Source of the DNA: Thermothielavioides terrestris NRRL 8126
Taxonomy: Eukaryota > Ascomycota > Sordariomycetes > Sordariales > Chaetomiaceae
Direction of reading: 5' to 3'
Length of the DNA: 64,000 nt
NCBI RefSeq assembly: GCF_000226115.1
Contig: NC_016458.1
Span: 2,852,001-2,916,000, forward strand
In this document: one piece after another, positions 20,946 through 29,555 of the stretch
Position numbering within the stretch: position 1 is the first letter of the stretch
Layout: each line of letters starts with the position of its first letter
The notes under the pieces: generated by a model
The model's input: the letters and a program-made list of their open reading frames with translations, nothing else
What the model was told of the DNA's origin: nothing
Databases searched by the model: none
Program-made: the position numbers and the translations under genes

Positions 20946-22205
20946 ATGTCGTCAGACACAGGGGAAACCGGCAAGGCCGGCGTTATCGTCGCTCCCGAAG
21001 ATGCGGACCCCATGGGCAAGCTTGTAAGTGGAGCGCCGCTCGACAATGCCCGCCGCGCTGCTGCTGACCTAGCTTTTCACTTGCAGTCCCATGCAGTGCT
21101 CGACGACCTTCTATACAACATCGTACATGACCTTCTGATTAAGGTGCACCGAGATGAGAAGATTGCCCGCGCCAACACGGCCGCCATCAAGGTCGAGAAG
21201 CTGGCTATGAACGCGTCAGACGGCTCAACAGACAGGCCCGACGTCGAAATAGAGACCGAGGCGGCGACGTACAAGGACGGCAAGGTGGCGCTAAAGGGCA
21301 ATCCTCTCAAGACGACCAAGGAGATCCTATGTCCGCGCTGCCACCTCCCGCGGCTGCTATACCCCACCGACGGGAAGGGGGCGAAGAAGCCAGACCCGGG
21401 CGTCATCTACTGCAAGAAACACCCGTACATCGACAAGCCGGGCTACGACATCTACGGCCAGACGTGGGTCGCTCCTGGCCCCGGACGAGGCAAGAAGAAG
21501 AAGGATCAAAAGCTGGACCCGAACGACCCCAGCTCCCCCGCGCCGGGCGAAGGAAGCGCGAAGGACCGGCCGCCGAACGTGCTCAGCTTCCCCAGCGCGA
21601 CGTGCTCCAAGTGCAAGCGGTGCATCCTGGTGACGCGCCTCAACAACCACATGGGGTCGTGCATCGGCAACAGCGGGCGCAACGCCAGCCGAGCGGCCGC
21701 GCAGAAGATCAGCAACGGAAGCAACCCGGGGAGCCAGAACAACGACAACACGCCGCCGGGCAGCCAGAAGGGCACGCCGCTGCCGGCCAGCCGCGCCGCC
21801 AGCCCCAGGAAGCGCGACGGCGACGAGTTCGACGAGGACGCCGACGAGTCGGACCCGACAAACCCGAAGAAGAAGAAGCTCAAGCCCAACCCGCTGACCA
21901 AGAAGGTGATTTTGAAGGCGAAGAGCCCCGCCACGCCCGGAGCCGTCAAGAAGGACAAGCCTCCCAAGGGCAATTCGATGCTCAACGTGGAGCAGAAGGC
22001 GGACGACGGCGCGGCGAAGGACTCGACGACCGTGCAGGTGGCGCCCAAAAAGCCGACGCCCACCCCGAAGGCCGCGTCGCCGGTCAAGAAGATCAAGCTC
22101 GGGCCGGCCAAGCCGCCGCTGCCCTCGCCCGCGGGGAAGAAGGCCAAGCGGGACCGTGATGTGGAGAGCGAGTCGTCCGGCACGCTGTCCTCGCCGCCTC
22201 ACTGA
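20946..22205 (+). CDS. SGF11: SAGA deubiquitinase-module subunit Sgf11-like
   Basis: Exon 1 20946-21023 and exon 2 21087-22205, about 398 aa. The intron is GTAAGT...CTGAC...TTGCAG, 63 nt. A helix SHAVLDDLLYNIVHDLLI matches the Sgf11 N-terminal segment that packs on Sus1/Ubp8. A zinc-binding block follows (LCPRCHLPRLLYPT ... YCKKHPYIDKPGYDIYGQTW). Then comes the Sgf11/ATXN7-type finger CSKCKRCILVTRLNNHMGSC (C-x2-C...H...C). The C-terminal half is basic and low complexity, rich in Lys/Pro/Ser, with KKKKLKP-type nuclear signals. Sgf11 links Ubp8 to SAGA for removal of ubiquitin from histone H2B. Yeast Sgf11 is only about 100 aa, so the length is fungal-lineage specific. ATXN7/Sgf73-like is the main alternative name. 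Confidence 0.75.
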   Translation: MSSDTGETGKAGVIVAPEDADPMGKLVSGAPLDNARRAAADLAFHLQSHAVLDDLLYNIVHDLLIKVHRDEKIARANTAAIKVEKLAMNASDGSTDRPDVEIETEAATYKDGKVALKGNPLKTTKEILCPRCHLPRLLYPTDGKGAKKPDPGVIYCKKHPYIDKPGYDIYGQTWVAPGPGRGKKKKDQKLDPNDPSSPAPGEGSAKDRPPNVLSFPSATCSKCKRCILVTRLNNHMGSCIGNSGRNASRAAAQKISNGSNPGSQNNDNTPPGSQKGTPLPASRAASPRKRDGDEFDEDADESDPTNPKKKKLKPNPLTKKVILKAKSPATPGAVKKDKPPKGNSMLNVEQKADDGAAKDSTTVQVAPKKPTPTPKAASPVKKIKLGPAKPPLPSPAGKKAKRDRDVESESSGTLSSPPH

Positions 22206-22996
22206 AATCGTTGAGCGTCAACCGAGTGTTCCGAGAGCGCAACATGACGCTCGGCTCTTGAGTCTCCACTGAGGAAGAGGGTTAACAAAGGGCAGCAGTT
22301 AACCCCGCTGTTTCCTCTCTCCATCGTTTGCTTTCTTCTTCGTATCGCACGGGTCAGGGTTCCGATAGTTTCTTGCATTGCCCAAGAAGGGGCTGGTCGG
22401 TTGGGGGGAAGGGGGATGGAGTGGTGATGGCGTTCGCTGCATTCATGTCCATGGCGCCGGGGGCATTTTGAAAGGGGGCATGTTCTCTGAGTTCATGACG
22501 ATAAATTGGGCGAAGAAGGAGTACAGGTATGGCGTTGCGCAATTGTCGCGTTGCATAAACGGAGGGGTTGGCTGCACAGGGCCATATTCTTGACCTCGCC
22601 CTGTTGCGCTGCATGATGTCTCCGACTGAGGCGGGAGAGTCTCCTGAGTGCCGCGTGCGCGCGTGGCTTGGTTGCTGTTCCGAGATGCGGCCAGCACACT
22701 TCTCACGGTGTACATAGTTATCACACTTGCCCTCAGGGAGGGGTATTATACAGACCTTCTCGGGTCCGACACCCCGAGCCAGAAAAGCCATGAAACATGG
22801 CTTCTGTTGTTTGTTTCCCTCAGTGACCGTCAACCATGACTCTCTGCCCCGCCACTTCCCCTTGGCCACCGAGCAGCTTAGACCCCAAGCGAAGCCACCA
22901 AAGGCCAACCAAGGAGAGAGAAGAAAAAACGTATCCCTTTCATCCACTAGGTAATCAGGAAACCCGCTGCCTCTCTCCCCCTTTCCGTCTCCAGTA
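22206..22996. other. Convergent intergenic region, SGF11 / cyclophilin
   Basis: These 791 nt lie between two gene 3' ends. I see no RNA gene, repeat array or protein domain. Confidence 0.55.
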
Positions 22997-23837
22997 CTAC
23001 GCCTCCCCACCAACCTCCTCCTCCCCCTCCTCCCCGCCGCCGCCGCCGTCCCCGCGGAGCACGTACGCCCGGTTGATGCGCACGTCGGTCCGCGGCCGGT
23101 CGTCGGCGTCCGTCGGCACCAGGCCCATGCGCTGCACCACGCGGATGCCCTTGCGCACCCGCCCGAAGATGGCGTGCTTGCCGTCCAGCCACGGCGTCGG
23201 CGCCAGCGTGATGAAGAACTGGCTGCCGTTGGTGTTGGGGCCCGCGTTCGCCATGCTCAGGATCCCCGCGCCCGTGTCTGTATGCGTGCAAGTAATGTCG
23301 AGGGGGGTGGGTTAGTAAGGGGGGTTGTGGAGGGCTGGTGGTTGGTTGGGGGGTTTCTAAGGGGGGGGTTGAGGTTTTGATGGGGCCGGTTGGGCTGGGT
23401 TGTGGTTTGAGGTGAGGGAGGAGAGAAGGAATTGGACTTACGCTTCAGGCCCGGGTGGATCTCGTCGTCGAACTTGGGGCCGTAGATGCTCTCGCCGCCG
23501 CGGCCCGTGCCCGTCGGGTCGCCGCCCTGCACCATGAAGTCGGGGATGATGCGGTGGAAGATGGTGTTGTCGTAGTAGCCGCGCTCGGCGAGCGCCCTGA
23601 AGTTCTCGCAGGTCCTCGGTGCGTGCTGTGTGTACAGCTCGACCACGATCGTGCCCTGTTGGTCGGTGGGTGAGGAAGTGAGTGAGCGAGCAGGGTGAGG
23701 GAGTGAGTGAGCGACGGCCTCGGAGACGGAGGGGTTGGGTGCTTCATGGGACTGAAACGGGGTATGAGAAGCGGGCATGGTAGGTAGCTGCTAATGTCAC
23801 CTACCATGGAAGTCTCCAGGGCTACGTTTGTTGCCAT
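22997..23837 (-). CDS. PPIL1: Cyclophilin, PPIL1-type peptidyl-prolyl isomerase
   Basis: Three exons: 23837-23805, 23655-23442 and 23277-22997. Introns are GTAGGT...CAACAG (149 nt) and GTAAGT...TACAG (164 nt), giving about 175 aa. It starts [11 protein letters not shown], then [19 protein letters not shown]. The catalytic core reads [20 protein letters not shown] (catalytic Arg in FHR), [20 protein letters not shown] and [13 protein letters not shown]. This short cyclophilin without extra domains is the PPIL1 class, which joins activated spliceosomes next to Prp45/SKIP in the nucleus. Unlike the family core, it ends in a Gly/Glu-rich tail ([18 protein letters not shown]). Assignment to PPIL1 rather than another small cyclophilin rests on the N-terminal wording. 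Confidence 0.9.
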
Positions 23838-24151
23838 TGTGGATGTCGCTATAGGTGAGAAACCCGAGACGGTTGCTGGTGTGGAGGGTGATGAGAGACG
23901 ATGCGCATGTTGAGGTCGCGGATGGCTCTTACAGCACAGTGTGTGGACCGTGCTAAACCGATGCAGAAGGCCAAATCCAGGTATGCAGGCGGATCAATTG
24001 CACAGTACGAATATCTAACCCGCCACACGTCAACCCTCCATCGTGCCTGCCTACGGTCGACACTGGACATGTAAGTATTAGGCAACAAACACGAGCGTAA
24101 AACACATCATCAGCCGTTCCTTCCATCCTTCCCCGCATGGAACCGCGCGTT
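23838..24151. other. Intergenic, upstream of the cyclophilin gene
   Basis: These 314 nt hold the cyclophilin promoter and the end of the kinase-ankyrin pseudogene. No gene or repeat is seen. Confidence 0.5.
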
Positions 24152-25027
24152 TTACCACTGAATCGAGGAGTTCGCTCCGAAAGAAGCTCCATTGTTCCAG
24201 ATTGAGCCTTGGAGTTGCGCCGCTAGCCCCTCGAGCGTCTCCCTCATCGTCCGAGCGTTCGGCCCCGGGTAGGCCGGCGGCACGAGTTGCACCGGTGTCC
24301 GACCGCTTTTATCCTGCGCAAACACGTCGGCAAGGCCTCGTTCCCGGAGGAAGTGGACGGCACGCGGCTTTCCAATCTCGGCAACCCAGTGCAGCAGCGT
24401 TTTGCCCTCAGCTTGTAGAGGATGCAGCCCAAGCTGTAGATGTCCGAATTTGACGAATATAGGGCGGGTTTCCCATCGTCTCCTGGACCCAGGGGCGCAG
24501 GTATTAGCGAGCCACCGATGAGCTGCCGCTCGGAAGCCGTTGGAATACCTACCGGGGCAGTGTAGACGGGTGTTCCAATCCCTTGATGGGTGCCCACGTC
24601 TGGGAGGCACCATAAACGCACGTTGTGCGTGGGCTTGCTCAGGCCAAAGTCGCTTACGTGACACCACGGCTTGGAATTCCTGTCGTTCACCCACTCATCA
24701 AGGGCTAGTGTTAAACGCCACGTCGCCCGAGAATTTGGCCAGGTACCGATTGTTGCTCCGGCTCAGCTTGAAGGCGATCTCGAGCTCACGCTGCACATGG
24801 GACACGTTCCCGGCTGCCGGATCGGAACTCAAGTGCTTACACGCCATGATCTGTGGATGGACTGGTTAGGACACAAGCCAGACACGGGGCAGGGAGGCGT
24901 TTCCACTGACCTTACGGTCCCTCAACCGCCTGACCTTGGTCACAACCCCGAACGAACCACTCCCAATCCCGCCCAGGACCTGGTAGTCGGGATCAGTCCC
25001 ATTGATCTGCCTCATATTGTACGCCAT
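24152..25027 (-). pseudogene. Protein kinase-ankyrin gene, broken by internal deletions
   Basis: ATG at 25027 opens exon 1 (25027-24911) with a glycine loop GGIGSGSFGVV. An intron (GTCAGT...CCACAG) leads to 24850, with the kinase lysine region IMACKHL and a helix-C glutamate in VQRELEIAFKL. A TGA at 24700-24698 ends this frame. Another frame resumes directly at LDEWVNDRNSKPWCHVSDFG (DFG motif), GTPVYTAP (activation-segment end) and SDIYSLGCILYKL. The whole stretch with the HRD catalytic loop is missing between. A second break then moves to a third frame with ankyrin text (GKTLLHWVAEIGKPRAVHFL, GRTPVQLV) and ends SSIQW. Read together this is a remnant of a kinase with C-terminal ankyrin repeats that lost its catalytic loop and the kinase C-lobe. 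Confidence 0.8.
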
Positions 25028-25318
25028 GGCGGAGAGGCGCTATTTTGGCCTTTCCTGCCGACTTCGAAAGAGTGTCATGGGCCAGACAGGGTAGTTATAT
25101 CACGTATCACACAGGCCAGTCAGTCAGTTCCTAACTGCGGAGCTTAGGCAAATCACTACCCGGGACTATCTTATTAATTTCAAGAAGGCCAAGCTTGTAT
25201 CAAATCACACGAACACAACGAAGCCCCTCTTCGCATCACTTACCCACGGCAAGGCCGAGACTGGTCCCGGCTCACGACTAACTAGATGAACGCATCAGTC
25301 CTTTTTCCCCCAACATGG

Positions 25319-26173
25319 TCACAACGCAGCAGCAGCCAGGCCCAGCACACCCAACAACGCACCAGCTCCCACGACGGTCGGCACCGCCGCCGCAGCCGCC
25401 CCGGCGGTGCTCGCCGCCGTCTTGACGGACGCGACCGTCGTCACCACCACCACCACCGTCTGCGTCTCCGTCTCCATCTCCCTCTCAATCGGCACCGCCC
25501 TCGCCATATCAACCATCATCATCCTCCTCCTGCCGGCCCCAGCCTTTTCCATTCCAACTGGCGGGCTCGTCCCGGGTCCCGCTCTCCACACACCGACCGT
25601 CGTGCTCGCCGTCTCGTCTCCATCACCACCACCACCACCACCGACACCGACAGCCTTCCCAACAGTAGCGGTAGCAGTCGCAGTAACAGGAACAGTCCCA
25701 GTCCAACCCGCGTCGGCGATGCGAGCGGCAGTGGCGGTGGTGGTGGACGTGGCGGTCAGCGAGGCCGAGTAACTCGCGCACTGCGCGGACCCGGCGCTCT
25801 GGGCCTGCTGGAGCTCCGACACGGCCGTGCAGCTGGCCAGCAGGCAGGGGGCGGCGGCGGCGCCGATGGCGGACTGCGTCGGCCCGCACTGGCAGGCCAT
25901 GTCCGTCAGGGCGCAGCCGGCGGCCGTGATGGCGCTGATGATGCAGCTCGTCTGCGTCGCGCGGTTCGGTCGTTCGTGTTAGTGTCAGTGTCATGGTCAG
26001 GGGTTGGAAACGGGTTTGGGAACGGGAGCGGGGATGGGGATAAACAGAGGTTGGGGGTTCGGGATGAGAAGGAAAGCACTTACGGCGCACGCCGGCTGGC
26101 CGGAGAGGTTCTGCGCCAGGGCGAGGGTGATGCTGGCGGCGGCGGCGAGGAGGGAGGTGACGATGGGCTTCAT
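25319..26173 (-). CDS. CFEM-domain GPI-anchored surface protein
   Basis: Exon 1 26173-26084 and exon 2 25951-25319 are joined across a 132-nt intron (GTAAGT...ACGCAG), giving 240 aa. Residues 1-20 (MKPIVTSLLAAAASITLALA) are a signal peptide. The CFEM cysteine pattern follows: PACA, TSC, AAGCALTDMACQC, AAPC, ASC and SAQC, which makes eight cysteines. The Asp in ALTDMACQC is the position used for haem-iron binding in characterised CFEM proteins. After about residue 95 comes a Ser/Thr-rich, Gly-rich linker. The C terminus is hydrophobic (VVGAGALLGVLGLAAAAL) and preceded by small residues, as in a GPI signal. It is likely displayed on the plasma membrane or cell wall. A role in haem uptake, adhesion or host sensing cannot be chosen from the sequence. 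Confidence 0.9.
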
Positions 26174-28647
26174 CGTGGGTGAATTGCTCTGTTGGGGGTG
26201 GTTGGTTGAGGTCTGCTGAGGTCGGGTTCGAGCAGTCGCCGGCGTCGACGGGACAGCAAGTCCTCGGGGACTCCGCGGGGCTGGTGAGGAGCCAGAGACC
26301 AGGACGAAGACCTCTGGTCCGTCCGCTCTTATGGATAGATGTTGGGGCCACAGACCACAGACGGGAGGGGAAGGACCGAGCACAGCCATCCAGTGTCGTA
26401 CCGATGTCGTCAGTCGTCGGGACGAACTATTCCCATTTGTTGCAAAGGAGTGAGTCGGTGCGCCCTCGAACCTGCCTCCCGAGTCGAAGCAGGTAATGGC
26501 AGGAAGGACCGTGTTCATTGGGAAACACCAGAGGAGACAGAATTCCCTATTTAGACCCGGCACAGAGATCGGCTTGCTTCAGGTCAGACAGTTTTCCGTC
26601 GATGTTCCCTGACGAGTTGGCGGTGGAACACCAACAGCCGCTACCTTTACCCCAGAATGGATTCTTGTAACATCCCGCAGAGAGCGCCGTGCATGTGAGA
26701 CTCGGGCGAGGAGGTGTCACGAGCACTGGACATTCTCTGCCTTCAAAGCCCCTTCCGGGTTGGTTAGACTCGGAGCTATCCGGATGTGTTTCGCATTGGG
26801 GCCTGAGAAACAACAACGCTGCCAGCCAAGGGCACCAAAAGTTTGAGTAACCACAAGTACTGCTCCAACTATTCGATCTGCTGTTCACTGTAGAACATGA
26901 CAGGAACGGAAGAGAAATGAAGCCGGGAATGCCTGTATACCTGCGTCGCGTGCGCTACCTAGCGTCAGAGCAGGAGGTAAATAAGAAAACAGGCAAGCAT
27001 ACAGTCATGCAGAGAATCACCGTTGAGTTGAGTAAGAAAAGTGGCGCGGTGGCTAGGAGAGAGCGAGAAGCCATCAGAGAAAACGAGAGAGAACAACCCG
27101 TCCTTTACCTTTGCTCTTTTCCTCGCATGTTTTTTCTCTGATGGAAAATTCTGGGAAACAGAGAAACACCCAAGAGAAGGCGAGCATCTAACCTGCTAAA
27201 CAACAATCTACGCGTACTGACTGAGGTATAATAATTCTCTTGCTCTAAGTTACTTGTCTTGACTTACACAACGGCAGTTAGCTCTGATAGCTTTATTTGA
27301 GGCCACTGCTTGGGTATGTATGATGATATTTGTAGGCATTTGCGACCGCCGCGTCGGCAAACAGATCAAAAACCCACGACCACGGAGAGAGGGAAGGCAT
27401 GTTCGACTTGCACAGTCCCCGTCTCGTCACACTAGGCACAAGGACATGAGGGCCCCAGAGGCGATGATGGGCCTCAACTCCCGCGCGCCACATTCCCAAC
27501 CCTTTACTCCACCATTTAACGGGTCAGGGCCCCCTCAGCAACCACAGCCTCCAGACTGCCGGACGCCTTTTGCATCGACATCCGTTCGTCAGAACGATGC
27601 CCTAATTGATGAGGTTAGTCGCCTCACTGACTCGACGATGACACCGGTGAGCACGACACGAACGCCCGGCTTGTCGACCATCCTCGACGCCTCGCCGTCT
27701 GTCGCCGCGCCCGGCAGCGGCCGCTCGCGTCGTGGCGTCGGTGCCCTTCCCCCTCGGCCGCCAACCGTCGCTCTGCTTCGCCCACAGAGAACGTCATTCG
27801 GAATCGCCGTGAACCGCGGTGAAAACCTGTGCCCCAGGCCCCTCGCAAGTACAACCGCGAGCCTCGCGCGGAGGCGATCCTGCCGGCGACGGGAGGACAT
27901 GTGGGACCGGATGGCGAGGTTACGTTATACGACGAGGAGGGAGAGGTTGGCGCGCACGCATAGGGCCTTGTCATTCGCTCGCCTGTTTTGTCCTTCCGTT
28001 CCGTGTTTTTTGTTCTTTTTTTTTTCCTTTTTGTGTCCCCCCAAGTATGCCCATCGGATCTACCGCCGGCTACCTGCTCCGTTTGCGCCTGTGACCGCTT
28101 CAATGAAAACCTCCAAAGCACTCTCGCCAGAGGGGGCACATTGCGGTGCCAGCTGGGCGGTGCGTAGCGGTAGCCATGACCAACCTCGCTGTTTGCGGGC
28201 ATCTACATCTTACTGCTCCACAGCGTGTATTGACTTCTCCTGAGACGCATGCCAGGCCAGAAAAAATTACGCTGAGAACCCTGCGTTCGTCTGTTTACTT
28301 CCGCAACTGTTTACTTCTGCAACGGCAAGTGTGAACACATTCATGCGTCAGTGTATTTCTTTCTGTTGAGCAACCTTGAAGGTATTCTGCAGACTGTCTG
28401 CCCCGTAAGTTTAAAGCGAAACCATGTGGTGACTTACAGAGATCTTGGCATGGCGCGCTAAGTCACATGATTTCGGCCTCACGACCAATCGCTGCACAGA
28501 TAACTGGTAATACACCAGGTATGTATAAGGTACCTATGTAACCACTGTTACAGAGTTTATGTTTACCTAGGCTTCACTTCAATATCCACTGTGATGGAGC
28601 TCATTTTGAAGCTTCGCTTCAAAAATCAACAAAAGATGAAAATGAAA
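26174..28647. other. Intergenic block, 2.5 kb
   Basis: No intact gene between the CFEM gene start and the tRNA. The left part is the CFEM promoter. A possible coding fossil near 27450-27990 is listed separately. GGTACC/TAGGTA words occur near 28517-28535. Confidence 0.5.
27450..27990 (+). pseudogene. Possible eroded coding sequence, unidentified
   Basis: One plus-strand frame from about 27446 reads Pro/Ser/Thr-rich text. A different frame at about 27770-27960 reads SAANRRSASPTENVIRNRRE, then a TGA, then KPVPQAPRKYNREPRAEAIL and PATGGHVGPDGEVTLYDEEG before a TAG. The last piece looks protein-like but is bounded by stops. I cannot name a family; chance is possible. Confidence 0.25.
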
Positions 28648-28737
28648 CTCCCCCAGACAGGCTTGAACTGTCGACCTCCCGATTTTTCTGTCATGACCTA
28701 ACAGTCGGACGCGCTAAACCAACTGCGCTATGGGGGA
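28648..28737 (-). tRNA. tRNA-Asn (anticodon GTT) with a 15-nt intron
   Basis: Read on the minus strand. The acceptor strands TCCCCCA and TGGGGGA pair over seven bases, with discriminator G. The D arm is GCGC-AGTTGGTTTA-GCGC. The anticodon stem TCCGA/TCGGG encloses C-T-GTT-A, interrupted after position 37 by the intron at 28698-28684, then A. The variable loop is AGGTC-like and the T arm GACAG-TTCAAGC-CTGTC is perfect. Anticodon GTT reads AAC/AAU. A T-rich stretch follows the 3' end and can serve as a Pol III terminator. The intron sits at the canonical eukaryotic site. Confidence 0.93.
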
Positions 28738-29555
28738 CTGACGCTGGCTGTTTGGCCGCGCCCTGGCAGAACATTGAATGCAGCATACCGGAGTCGCCGC
28801 CAAGTACTGATCCAACCTACTCGCCGCACTTCGATCAAGCATGCCAGCGCGAGAGTGCTTTCATGACGCAGTCTCTTCGAGTGTGCTTGTTGATGGTCAA
28901 TACCTCATTCGGGACATCGCAGGAAGCTGAGGAAGTGGATATGCAGGAGCGTAGAGAGGACATTGCCTCCTACCCGTCCCTTGGCGCTTTGTATATGGAA
29001 ATGGGCGAGGAACACTTCACTTCTATAAAACAGACCAACGGTTACTGTTCTCGGAGCATAAGGAAAGCGGCAGATGTATGTACAAGAGAACAAATCGGCA
29101 TGGAGGGAAAGAAGCCAAAAAGGAAAGGAAGGCTAAGCCAACGGGAAGACAACATTGAGGTTACTAAGACAACGCCAACTAGCAGCCAATGTAGAATGAA
29201 CCAAACAGCCAAGCAAATGTCGTAGAAACAGCTCTATCGTTTCCAGTGTAGGTAGGTAGACGAGTTACAGCACGCAAAGCAGGTTCCGCCTGTTGCCGAG
29301 CCGGGGGCGACGGATCCGACAGCAAGCAGCGAACACAACACAACCCCAACAACAACAACAGGCACGCTTCCCAGCCCCGGCAACAACAATAGGTAACCAA
29401 AACCCAACAACACCTCCGCCTCACACACGGGCCCTCCGGCTTCTGTCAGCAAATAGGAATAACATCCCTATCCAACAGTCAAATCAAGAACCTCGCCACC
29501 GGATCCCATCCCATCCCATCCACAAACTCTGGCCTCCACCGGCAGGGGGGGCGCA
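28738..29555. other. Intergenic, tRNA to OSH1 3' end
   Basis: About 820 nt. It contains an AACAACA-type short repeat near 29340-29395. Open frames carry no recognisable domain. Confidence 0.5.
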
